Made by a program: the position numbers and the translations under genes. Shown here piece after piece: positions 6,909 to 13,313 of a stretch of DNA of 13,313 nucleotides. The first letter of the stretch is position 1. The number at the start of each line of letters is the position of its first letter. This stretch comes from Candidatus Krumholzibacteriia bacterium (GTDB lineage Bacteria; Krumholzibacteriota; Krumholzibacteria; WVZY01; JAKEHA01): contig JAOTVO010000040.1 of NCBI GenBank assembly GCA_029863355.1, positions 1-13,313 on the forward strand, written 5' to 3'. The notes below the pieces were generated by a model. That model searched no databases, was not told the origin of the DNA, and was given only the letters and a program-made list of their open reading frames with translations.

Positions 6909-8240
6909 ATGGCCGACATTGTCATCGTTGACGACGAAGCGCGCATTGGCAAGCTCCTCGGCGACGAGCTCGCCGATGCCGGGCACCGCACCGCGCAGTT
7001 CACCTCGCCGGTGGCGGCCCTCGAGCGCATCGGCGCCGAGCCCCCCGACATTCTGGTCACCGATTTGCGCATGGACGAGATGGACGGAATCACGCTGCTG
7101 AAGCGCGCGTTGCAGGTGGCTCCGAGCACGGACGTGATCGTGATGACGGCGTACGCGTCGCTCGAGACGGCGCTGGAGACGATGCGGGAAGGTGCCTATG
7201 ACTACGTCATCAAGCCCTTCAAGACCGAGGAACTGCTCGTGCTGGTGGCACGACTGGAAGAGAGGCGGCGGCTGCAGGCCGAGAACCAGGGACTGCGCTC
7301 CTACCTCTCCGGGCGACTCGACGAGGGGATGGTCGGAAACAGCCCGGCGATGACGCATATCAAGCAGATCATCCAGGGTCTGGCCGAGTCCGACGCCGCG
7401 GTGCTCGTGCGCGGCGAGAGCGGCACGGGCAAGGAGCTGGTCGCGCGCGCCATCCACACGGCTTCGCGGCGCGCGCAGGGACCCTTCATCGCGCTCAACT
7501 GCGCGGCCATTCCGGAGACTCTGCTGGAGAGCGAGCTGTTCGGGTACGAGAAGGGGGCTTTCACCGGCGCGGCGCGGCGCCGGATGGGGCACTTTCAGCT
7601 CGCCCACGGCGGCACGCTCTTCCTCGACGAGATTGGCGACCTCCCCCTGTCGCTGCAGGCCAAGCTGCTGCGCGTGGTCGAGGACCGTCGGGTCACGCCA
7701 TTGGGAGGGGAGCGCAACGTCGAAGTGGACCTCCGCTTCATATCGGCAACGCACCGGCCCCTGGAGGAGGCCATCGGGCAGGGCGTCTTCCGCGAGGATC
7801 TCTATTACCGACTGAATGTCTTCCCCGTCGCGCTGCCGCCCCTGCGCGAGCGCCGCGAGGATATTCGCGACCTGGCCGTGCACTTCCTGCGCGGGTGGGG
7901 CCGGCGCGAGGCGGACCTGGGCGCGGGCGCGCTGGAGCACCTCGTCGCCTATCACTGGCCGGGAAACATACGGGAGCTACGCAATGTGCTGGAGCGCGCG
8001 ACCATCCTGCGCCCGACCGGCACCATCGGGCGCGACGACATCCTCCTCGGCGAGGCGCCTTCGACGCCGAGCGCGGAGGGCAGCTTCCCGCCCACGCTCA
8101 ACCTCGCCGAAGTCGAGAAGCACGTGATCGCGCGCGCCCTGGAAGCGGCGCGCGGGAACAAGAGCGAGGCGGCGCGTCTGCTCGGCATCACGCGCCGCGC
8201 GTTGTACGGGAAGCTGGAGCGGCTGGGGATCGACGGCTAG
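6909..8240 (+). CDS. NtrC-family sigma-54-dependent response regulator
   Basis: A 443-residue transcription activator with three domains. The receiver (1-120) has DD at 8-9, phospho-acceptor Asp52 in [11 protein letters not shown], Thr80 and Lys102 (KPF). The AAA+ domain (~142-370) has Walker A GESGTGKE (169-176), the sigma-54 contact loop GAFTGA (216-221), Walker B GGTLFLDE (234-241), and [14 protein letters not shown] and [10 protein letters not shown] Fis-type helix-turn-helix at the end reads [20 protein letters not shown]. Every motif needed for phosphorylation, ATP hydrolysis and sigma-54 remodelling is present. The start has an excellent RBS, GGAGGTGA (6895-6902), 6 nt upstream. Its likely target is the sigma-54-type promoter at 8411, ahead of the three envelope genes; this is inference from position. 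Confidence 0.97.
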   Translation: MADIVIVDDEARIGKLLGDELADAGHRTAQFTSPVAALERIGAEPPDILVTDLRMDEMDGITLLKRALQVAPSTDVIVMTAYASLETALETMREGAYDYVIKPFKTEELLVLVARLEERRRLQAENQGLRSYLSGRLDEGMVGNSPAMTHIKQIIQGLAESDAAVLVRGESGTGKELVARAIHTASRRAQGPFIALNCAAIPETLLESELFGYEKGAFTGAARRRMGHFQLAHGGTLFLDEIGDLPLSLQAKLLRVVEDRRVTPLGGERNVEVDLRFISATHRPLEEAIGQGVFREDLYYRLNVFPVALPPLRERREDIRDLAVHFLRGWGRREADLGAGALEHLVAYHWPGNIRELRNVLERATILRPTGTIGRDDILLGEAPSTPSAEGSFPPTLNLAEVEKHVIARALEAARGNKSEAARLLGITRRALYGKLERLGIDG

Positions 8241-8287
8241 CCGCGCGGGCCAGGGCCGGGGCGTGAGCGGCTGTCCTGCACGAGCGC

Positions 8288-8303
8288 GGTCAGTGGCCTG
8301 ACC
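8288..8303. promoter_or_regulatory. Dyad, candidate enhancer site for the NtrC-type regulator
   Basis: GGTCAG-TGGC-CTGACC is a perfect 6-bp inverted repeat centred about 141 bp upstream of the predicted sigma-54 transcription start, the usual distance for enhancer-binding proteins. TGTCC (8272-8276) and GGACA (8310-8314) flank it. As RNA it could also be a short hairpin behind the regulator gene, but no T tract follows. Confidence 0.4.
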
Positions 8304-8364
8304 CGTCCGGGACAACCCCCCCCCGGCCGGCGGCGGCGCGGCGCGCAACCCGACGCTTTATTCG

Positions 8365-8377
8365 ATTGTTGCACAAT
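8365..8377. promoter_or_regulatory. Second small dyad ATTGT-TGC-ACAAT upstream of the sigma-54 promoter
   Basis: A 5-bp inverted repeat in an AT-rich patch, centred about 66 bp upstream of the predicted start. It might be a second regulator site or a bending site. Support is slight because the arms are short. Confidence 0.2.
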
Positions 8378-8410
8378 GTCTTACGCGTGCAGGCGGGGCA
8401 CGCCCCGACA

Positions 8411-8426
8411 TGGTACGTGGCTTGCG
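8411..8426 (+). promoter_or_regulatory. Sigma-54 (-24/-12) promoter of the envelope gene cluster
   Basis: TGGTACGTGGCTTGCG matches the consensus TGGCACG-N4-TTGCW at all but two positions. The GG and GC doublets have the exact 12-bp separation. The predicted start is near 8437, giving a 41-nt leader that contains the AAGGAG site (8466-8471) of the next gene. It lies immediately downstream of a gene for a sigma-54 activator. Confidence 0.7.
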
Positions 8427-8477
8427 TGGGCAAGCTGGCGAAGAACACCGCCGGCTCACGAAGTCAAGGAGACGGCC

Positions 8478-9770
8478 ATGAGACGCCCAGTCATTCACAT
8501 CCTCCTCGTCGCGACCCTCTGGGTCGCCTCCGCACCCGCTCGGGCGCAGCACGGAGACCTCTTCGACCTCAACGAAGCCGTAGCGCGCAACGAGCAACTA
8601 CTGGCCCAGGCCACCGACCTGGTCGTGCAAACCAACAGCGCCAAGGCACGCACTTCGCTGGAAGCGGCGAGAACGCTGCACGCCCGCTCCAAGGAGCTCG
8701 TCTCCGGCGGCTCCAACATGCAGATGGCAGCCCGGGTGACGGCGCAGGCCCGGCAAGCGATCCTCAACACCATCTCGCTGGCCAAGCGCGAGGCGCGCCT
8801 CGAAGAGCAGGCGATCAAGGCGATGGAGCTCGCCGCCGCTCGCCTGCTGCAGGCGCGCGCCGCGTGGGAGGAAGCGGGCAGCCCCGAGGACGCACGCGCC
8901 CGCAAGCTCCTCGAAGAGGCGCACGAGCAGCTGCAGCGGGCGCGAGGCAGCATGCACGAGCACATGTTCGGCGTGGCGCTGCAACTCGCCCAGTCCTCGG
9001 CCGAGCTCTCGGGGCGCGCGATCCAGATGCTCAAGCGCGCCTCCATCGGGCCCGACGACGTATTCGCCGAGATCGAGCGTACGGACGCGATCCTCGAGCG
9101 CGTGGCCGGCCGCCTGGGCGCGGACCGGCGCGGCTTCACCGGCCGTGCGCTCGACGACGCGCGCGACCTGCAGAACCGCGCCCGGCACAACGCCCGTAAC
9201 GACAGCTACCGGGTCGCGCTCGAGCAGACGCGACGCGCGCGTGACCTCGCGCTGCGCGCGATGAAGTCCGCCGCCGGCACGGCGCTGCCGGAAGTGGATG
9301 AGATCGGGCGTGCGATCGCGTTCACCGAGGACCTGCTCGCGCAGGCCCGCGACCTGGCCGGCGCGGACGCGCCCGCGCGCGTGCGCCAGCAGCTCGAGGA
9401 AGCGGCGCAGCTCCAGGAGATGGCGCGCAACCGACTCGCCGCGGGCGAGCCCCGCGCCGCCCGCGAGGCGACGCTCCACGCCCGCGAGACCCTGAAGCGG
9501 GCATTGCGCGGCCTCGACCGTCCCATCGACGCCGAGATCGTCCGCGGCGCGCTGGCGCGCACCGACGAGGTGCTCGGCCGGCTCGAAAGCCGGCTGGCGG
9601 GGACCGCGCAGGGCGCAGCGGCGGCGCTTTTCGAGCGCGCCCAGGCGCGGCAGGAGGGAGCGTGGGGCGCGTACGAAAACGGGGAGATGCAAAGGGCCCT
9701 CGCGCTCACGCGCGTCGCTCGGAACCTGGCCGCGCGCGCCATGAAGGAGCTCGGCGATGCCGGCGGCTAG
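8478..9770 (+). CDS. Exported helical-repeat protein (five tandem ~80-residue units)
   Basis: A 430-residue protein with a Sec signal peptide (MRRPVIHILLVATLWVASAP, probable cut after ARA at 23); no lipobox. The start is fixed by the signal peptide and by AAGGAG 6 nt upstream; an in-frame ATG at 8376 precedes the predicted transcript start. The mature chain is almost wholly alpha-helical, rich in Ala, Arg, Glu and Leu, with no Cys. I see five copies of one unit at about 32-105, 113-188, 196-264, 276-344 and 355-424. The clearest pattern is a helix like RTDxxLxRL, then a helix with ALxxAxxLQxxAR, a short Gly/Asn turn, and a helix with ALxxTRxARxLAxRAM. This resembles TPR-like or coiled-coil scaffolds rather than an enzyme. 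It overlaps the next gene by 14 nt, so the two are translationally coupled. The function is unknown; a periplasmic scaffold or adaptor is my inference. Confidence 0.88.
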   Translation: MRRPVIHILLVATLWVASAPARAQHGDLFDLNEAVARNEQLLAQATDLVVQTNSAKARTSLEAARTLHARSKELVSGGSNMQMAARVTAQARQAILNTISLAKREARLEEQAIKAMELAAARLLQARAAWEEAGSPEDARARKLLEEAHEQLQRARGSMHEHMFGVALQLAQSSAELSGRAIQMLKRASIGPDDVFAEIERTDAILERVAGRLGADRRGFTGRALDDARDLQNRARHNARNDSYRVALEQTRRARDLALRAMKSAAGTALPEVDEIGRAIAFTEDLLAQARDLAGADAPARVRQQLEEAAQLQEMARNRLAAGEPRAAREATLHARETLKRALRGLDRPIDAEIVRGALARTDEVLGRLESRLAGTAQGAAAALFERAQARQEGAWGAYENGEMQRALALTRVARNLAARAMKELGDAGG

Positions 9771-10098
9771 GCGCCGCCGGCGGTTGCGCGCGGGGGCGGC
9801 CTGCGCCGTCCTCGCCGCGCTCGCCCTGGCCTGCGCCGGGGGGGGCGGCGCGCCGCGCGAGGCTGCCGACGGCGCCGGTTCCAGCGCGCTGGCGAGCGCC
9901 GAGCTCGAGTGCGAGCACTCGCTGCAGACCCTGGACGAGCTCATCGCGGCGCGGAGTCGCGATGCGTCGTTCTCGTCCGTCGCGCTCGCCGAGGCCCGCG
10001 AGCTGCGCCGTTCCGCGGGAGACCTGTTCCTGAGCGGCGAGTACGAGCTGGCGCTCGCGTTCGCTCGGGAAGCGATCGAATTGCTCGGAACCACGTAG
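9757..10098 (+). CDS. Small probable lipoprotein with one copy of the neighbour's helical repeat
   Basis: A 113-residue protein. An Arg-rich start (RRRRRLR) and a hydrophobic stretch end in LALACAGGGG, so Cys26 is a probable lipidation site, although Ala rather than Leu at -3 makes the lipobox imperfect. Residues ~55-110 (SLQTLDELIAAR, VALAEARELRRSAGDLF, SGEYELALAFAREAIELL) align by eye with a single unit of the repeat in the preceding protein, including the G-E-Y turn (GENG/NGEM there) and the final amphipathic helix. AAGGAG (9744-9749) lies 7 nt before the ATG, inside the end of the previous gene. The stop TAG shares its G with a GTG that can start the next gene. I infer a membrane-anchored partner or cap of the larger repeat protein. 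Confidence 0.82.
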   Translation: MPAARRRRRLRAGAACAVLAALALACAGGGGAPREAADGAGSSALASAELECEHSLQTLDELIAARSRDASFSSVALAEARELRRSAGDLFLSGEYELALAFAREAIELLGTT

Positions 10099-11426
10099 TG
10101 CATGGCATCGTCGCGAACAGGCCTCGGGCGCGCCCACCGGCTCGCGGGGGGATGGTGTGGCTCGCCGTCCTGGCGGCACTGTGCCCGCCGGGCGCGCCGC
10201 GCGCCGACGACGTGTCGGCCGGCGGCCGGCTCACGGGCCGCGCGGAGGTGGGGTACGACTCGTTCGAGGAACGTTATTCCATCGTCGACGCGGACACGGT
10301 GGACGGCGTCAACGAGGTGCGCTCCCGCCTGCGCCTGGCCTGGTCCACCGGATCGGTCCTGGGCAACCTGTTCCTGGTCGAGGCCCGCGCACTGCTGGGA
10401 GAGGACAACCACGAGACGGGCGCGCGCGCGCGGCTCGTGAGGCGCTTCGCCGGCCACGGCCGCTCGCAGGTATCGTTCGAAGGTGACGCGACGCGACGCG
10501 AGTTCGGCGCTTCATCTCCGTTCGCTTTTCCGAACGACTTTACACGCCTCTACGGCCGCGCCGTCGCGCGCGTCGGCGTGCATCACGCCTTGGCGCTGCG
10601 CCTGGACGGCCGCCTGGAGGACCTCGACTTCTCCCAGCGCACCGAGTTCGACTGCGACCACACGCGCGCCAGCGTGGCGTTGGGGGGCGAGTACGACCAC
10701 GACCTCACCACGTACGGCATGGGCGGCGTGCGCTACACCACCATGCAGATACCGGACAGTACGGAGATCGAGTATCACTCGTGGATGCCCGTGCTGGAGA
10801 TCCGCTCCACGCCCGAGTTGCGACAGCAGCTCTACCTGACCGCGGCCCTAGAGCGGCGGCTGTACGACGACTCCGCGGCGACGCGCAGCGACTTCTGGGC
10901 GCTCTTCGCCGCGCTGCTCGCCGAGTGGCCGCTCGGGGACCGCGTGAGCCTCGAGCTGCGCGACGACCTCGAGCACTACGGCTACGATGTCAACACGGAC
11001 GCGTACTTCGACTACGTGGAGAACCGCACCGCCTTGCTGTTCAACTACAACGGGTCCTGGGCGTGGCGCGTCGGCGCCGGTCCCGCCTTCGCCTTTCTGG
11101 CCAGTAGCCAGTCGGAGCAGGACGAGTACGTGGAATGGGGAGCGATGGTGCGCGTGGAGTATATCCGCGGCGCGCGCGCCTGGGCCGCGGTCGAGTACGC
11201 CCCGGGCCGCCGTCTCTACTCGTCTTTCGACCCCGCTGCGATCTTCGACTTCGACTCGATCTTCTCCGACTACACCTTCCACCGCCTCACCGCTTTCGCC
11301 GGCGTGCGCGTGTGGAGGGGACTGGGCGTCGACCTGTTCGCCGACTACCAGCCCGAGGACCATGAACGAGAGGGTGACGATGCAACCGCCACCCTCCTGT
11401 CGGTGAGTCTGTCCTACGCGTTCTAG
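10098..11426 (+). CDS. Outer-membrane beta-barrel protein
   Basis: A 442-residue protein from GTG 10098; the alternative ATG at 10152 would give 424 residues. I prefer the GTG because it supplies a basic n-region (NRPRARPPARGG) before the hydrophobic MVWLAVLAALC and the cut after PRA, and because it touches the previous stop (TAGTG). The ATG version has no positive charge ahead of the core. The mature chain alternates polar and aromatic/hydrophobic residues in short strands (RLTGRAEVGYDSF, LGGEYDHDLTTYGMGGVRY, GAMVRVEYIRGARAWAAVEY) and ends in LSVSLSYAF, with the C-terminal Phe recognised by the BAM machinery. No plug, POTRA or TonB box was seen. It could be a porin-like channel or a secretion pore; the family is not recognised. 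It is the last gene of the coupled three-gene cluster, and its stop overlaps the convergent etfA stop. Confidence 0.85.
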   Translation: MHGIVANRPRARPPARGGMVWLAVLAALCPPGAPRADDVSAGGRLTGRAEVGYDSFEERYSIVDADTVDGVNEVRSRLRLAWSTGSVLGNLFLVEARALLGEDNHETGARARLVRRFAGHGRSQVSFEGDATRREFGASSPFAFPNDFTRLYGRAVARVGVHHALALRLDGRLEDLDFSQRTEFDCDHTRASVALGGEYDHDLTTYGMGGVRYTTMQIPDSTEIEYHSWMPVLEIRSTPELRQQLYLTAALERRLYDDSAATRSDFWALFAALLAEWPLGDRVSLELRDDLEHYGYDVNTDAYFDYVENRTALLFNYNGSWAWRVGAGPAFAFLASSQSEQDEYVEWGAMVRVEYIRGARAWAAVEYAPGRRLYSSFDPAAIFDFDSIFSDYTFHRLTAFAGVRVWRGLGVDLFADYQPEDHEREGDDATATLLSVSLSYAF

Positions 11427-12406
11427 CCGGAGCCGAGGAGCTTCTCGAACTCCGCGGTCAGCGCGGGGACGACCTCGAACAGGTCGCCGACGATGCCATA
11501 GTCCGCCTTCGAGAAGATGGGCGCGTTCTCGTCCTTGTTGACAGCGACGATCACCTTCGACGTGCGCATCCCCACCAGGTGTTGGATGGCGCCGGAGATG
11601 CCGCAGGCGATGTAGAGCTTGGGGTTGACCACCTTGCCCGTTTGTCCCACCTGTATGGAGTGGGGCACGTATCCGGCGTCCACGGCGGCGCGCGACGCGC
11701 CCACGGAGGCGCCGATCACGTCGGCGAGCTTCTGGAGTAGCGCGAAGTTGTCGCCGCTCTTCAGCGACCTCCCGCCCGAGACAATGATCTCCGCTTCGGT
11801 CAGGTCCTTGGTACCGCCACTGGCGCCGACCACCTCGCGCACCCGGCCGCGCACGCTGCCCTCGTCGATCGACACCGCCACCTCGACCACTTCGGCCGAG
11901 CCGACGCTCGCCGCGGGCGGAAAAACGTTGGGCCGCACGGACGCCATCTGCAGCTCGGCGCTGGAAATCACCTCGGCGTACACCTTGCCGGAGTACACCG
12001 GCCGCTTGGCGCGCAGCGCACCGTCTACGAGCGAGAGCTCCGTGCAATCGGTGAAGAGCGACGCCCCACAACGAGCGGCGACGCGGGCTGAGAGATCCTT
12101 TCCCGTGGCCGTCGCGCCGAAGAGCACTATCCCCACCCCGCTCTTTTCGACGATCTGCTGCACCACGGTCGCGTAGGCCTGGGTGGCGTACGCCGCCAGC
12201 ACGGGCGACTTGGCCACGTAGACGTGTTTGACGTCCAACGTCTTGGCGTGCGCGACGGCCCCGTCGACCCCGTCGCCGACGATCGCCACCGACACCGGCC
12301 CACCCCCCGCCTCCGAGAGCGCCTTGGCGGCGGAGACGAGCTCGTCGCCGATGCCCTTGAACGCGCCGTCGCGAAGTTCACCGAATACCAGGATACCGTT
12401 CGCCAT
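11423..12406 (-). CDS. etfA: Electron transfer flavoprotein subunit alpha
   Basis: A 327-residue cytoplasmic FAD protein that pairs with EtfB to carry electrons from acyl-CoA (and similar) dehydrogenases to the quinone pool via ETF:quinone oxidoreductase. The N-terminal domain begins [14 protein letters not shown]. The C-terminal FAD domain is clear: IIVSGGRSL (207-215), then [14 protein letters not shown] (235-248), [26 protein letters not shown] (264-280) and [11 protein letters not shown]. The length is normal for the family. It lies 38 bp after etfB on the same strand. Its stop shares a CTAG with the opposing barrel gene, leaving no room for a terminator between them. Confidence 0.97.
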   Translation of the reverse strand: MANGILVFGELRDGAFKGIGDELVSAAKALSEAGGGPVSVAIVGDGVDGAVAHAKTLDVKHVYVAKSPVLAAYATQAYATVVQQIVEKSGVGIVLFGATATGKDLSARVAARCGASLFTDCTELSLVDGALRAKRPVYSGKVYAEVISSAELQMASVRPNVFPPAASVGSAEVVEVAVSIDEGSVRGRVREVVGASGGTKDLTEAEIIVSGGRSLKSGDNFALLQKLADVIGASVGASRAAVDAGYVPHSIQVGQTGKVVNPKLYIACGISGAIQHLVGMRTSKVIVAVNKDENAPIFSKADYGIVGDLFEVVPALTAEFEKLLGSG

Positions 12407-12444
12407 CGCTTCCCTACTCCCTTTTCGTTTACTGACTTACGCCG

Positions 12445-13242
12445 TCAGATGACCTTGGCCTCTTCGCGCAGCAGCCGGACTAGCTCGCGGGCCTGCGCGG
12501 CGGCGTCGCCGGGTATCATCTTGACCGGCGGGCGCTCAGGCAGCGCATGGTACTTGACCACGCGCGTCTTCGCCCCCACCGCGCCCACCGCCGCGGCTTC
12601 CAGCGGAAGATCCGCGAGGGTCACCTTCTTGATCTCCTTCTTTTTCGCCTTCATGATGCCGGGTAGCGAAGCGTAACGGGGCTCGTTGATGCCTTTCTCA
12701 CAGGAGATCACCGCAGGTAATTTCAGATCGACGACCTCGTCGCCGCCTTCCACCCGCCGCTTCACCGTCACCGACTGGTTGTCGTCGGATAGCGTGAACT
12801 CGGTGGCGATCAGCCCCTGCGGCATGTCCAGGAACTCGGCGATCGCCGCGTGCGTCTGCGCCGCGTCGTAGTCGATTCCCTGCTTGCCGGCGAAGACGAG
12901 ATCCGGGGCCAGGGGCCTGACTGCCTCCGCCAGGACGCGCGCGTTGGCGAGTCCGTCGCCTCCCTCGAAGGCGGCGTCCCACACGTGCACCGCTTCGTCG
13001 GCGCCCATGGCCAGAGCGGTACGCAGTGTCTCCACGACGCGGTCGGGTCCCATCGCGATCACCGTCACGGCGCTGTCGCCGCCGACCTTCTCCTTGACGC
13101 GCAGGGCCTGCTCGACGGCGTACTCGTCGTACGGGTTCATGACGAACTTGACGTCCTGCGTCTCTATGTCGGAGCCGTCCGCGTTGACCCTGATCTTGGC
13201 CTCCGTGTCGGGAACGCACTTGACCAGTGCGACGATTTTCAA
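12445..13242 (-). CDS. etfB: Electron transfer flavoprotein subunit beta
   Basis: A 265-residue partner of EtfA that binds AMP. It begins MKIVALVKCVPDTEAKI. AGKQGIDYDAAQT (118-130) forms part of the nucleotide site. CEKGINEPRYASLPGIMKAK (181-200) is the ETF-beta signature that includes the dehydrogenase recognition loop, with Leu193 matching the anchor leucine of mitochondrial-type ETF. This points to a conventional fatty-acid or amino-acid oxidation ETF rather than a bifurcating one, though I judge that only by motif. The start codon is TTG (13242-13240): the conserved N-terminus begins exactly there, and a very strong AAGGAGGT lies 6 nt upstream. Confidence 0.97.
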   Translation of the reverse strand: MKIVALVKCVPDTEAKIRVNADGSDIETQDVKFVMNPYDEYAVEQALRVKEKVGGDSAVTVIAMGPDRVVETLRTALAMGADEAVHVWDAAFEGGDGLANARVLAEAVRPLAPDLVFAGKQGIDYDAAQTHAAIAEFLDMPQGLIATEFTLSDDNQSVTVKRRVEGGDEVVDLKLPAVISCEKGINEPRYASLPGIMKAKKKEIKKVTLADLPLEAAAVGAVGAKTRVVKYHALPERPPVKMIPGDAAAQARELVRLLREEAKVI

Positions 13243-13249
13243 CTCGCTA

Positions 13250-13257
13250 CCTCCTTA
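13250..13257 (-). promoter_or_regulatory. Strong ribosome binding site deciding the TTG start of etfB
   Basis: AAGGAGGT on the minus strand, 6 nt before TTG. It matches the anti-Shine-Dalgarno core fully and probably compensates for the weak start codon. Confidence 0.85.
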
Positions 13258-13261
13258 GCAC

Positions 13262-13313
13262 TCACGCGGGCTTCTTCTTCTGGAACAGACTGGGCATGAG
13301 CGCCCGTGAGACC
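13262..13313 (-). CDS. C-terminal end of an upstream gene in the etf operon
   Basis: The minus strand entering from the window edge has an open frame of 16 codons, reading VSRALMPSLFQKKKPA, before TGA at 13264-13262. G or C fills the third position in 14 of 16 codons, as in the neighbouring genes; the competing frame that would end at the etfB start has few. The stop lies 19 bp before the etfB start, so the gene is probably co-transcribed. Acyl-CoA dehydrogenases and ETF-linked oxidoreductases are frequent neighbours of etfBA, but 16 residues do not identify the family. Confidence 0.6.
   Translation of the reverse strand, partial: VSRALMPSLFQKKKPA

Noticed and set aside
8598..10457. 619-codon minus-strand open frame across the helical-repeat operon
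   Set aside because: No signal, motif or RBS. It is the mirror of Ala/Arg/Glu-rich plus-strand genes that have signal peptides, good RBSs and internal repeats.

Overview
The window is high-GC bacterial DNA with dense, GC3-rich genes. It appears to come from a diderm (Gram-negative-type) organism: it encodes probable lipoproteins, an outer-membrane beta-barrel ending in Phe, and a large exported protein with a FlgD/type IX-secretion-like C-terminal tail. That tail, the SdGxxGxxDED-type acidic insert and a CGC-motif metallophosphatase-like multiheme cytochrome recall uncultured FCB-group and neighbouring phyla (for example Eisenbacteria, Krumholzibacteriota, Latescibacterota, Gemmatimonadota). 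This placement is inference from gene types only.

Layout. Positions 1-2556 (minus strand) hold the start of alanine racemase (cut by the window edge), a strong terminator hairpin, a lipoprotein of unknown function, and a lipoprotein with a metallophosphatase-like domain fused to a four-heme cytochrome c554-like domain. A divergent intergenic region (2557-2783) separates these from an 825-residue exported protein (2784-5261), which ends in a textbook intrinsic terminator. Next comes a gene-free stretch (5317-5567) with three copies of a roughly 30-bp repeat in opposite orientations. A two-component system follows: a membrane histidine kinase and an NtrC-family sigma-54 activator. Then a 237-bp intergenic region with a good -24/-12 promoter leads into three overlapping genes: a periplasmic helical-repeat protein, a small lipoprotein carrying one copy of the same repeat, and an outer-membrane beta-barrel. 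The barrel gene converges on etfA, with the two stop codons sharing one CTAG. etfB and etfA (electron transfer flavoprotein) and the last 16 codons of another gene lie on the minus strand to the window end.

How the parts may work together. The most interesting unit is 5568-11426. The kinase has an extracytoplasmic sensor domain, and the regulator keeps the GAFTGA motif used to contact sigma-54. The only convincing sigma-54 promoter seen sits directly downstream of the regulator, in front of the three-gene envelope cluster, with a dyad about 140 bp upstream of the predicted start. I infer that an envelope or periplasmic signal switches on a periplasm-to-outer-membrane assembly built from a helical repeat protein, a lipoprotein with one unit of that repeat, and a barrel. 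No known system with this composition came to mind; its function cannot be read from the sequence.
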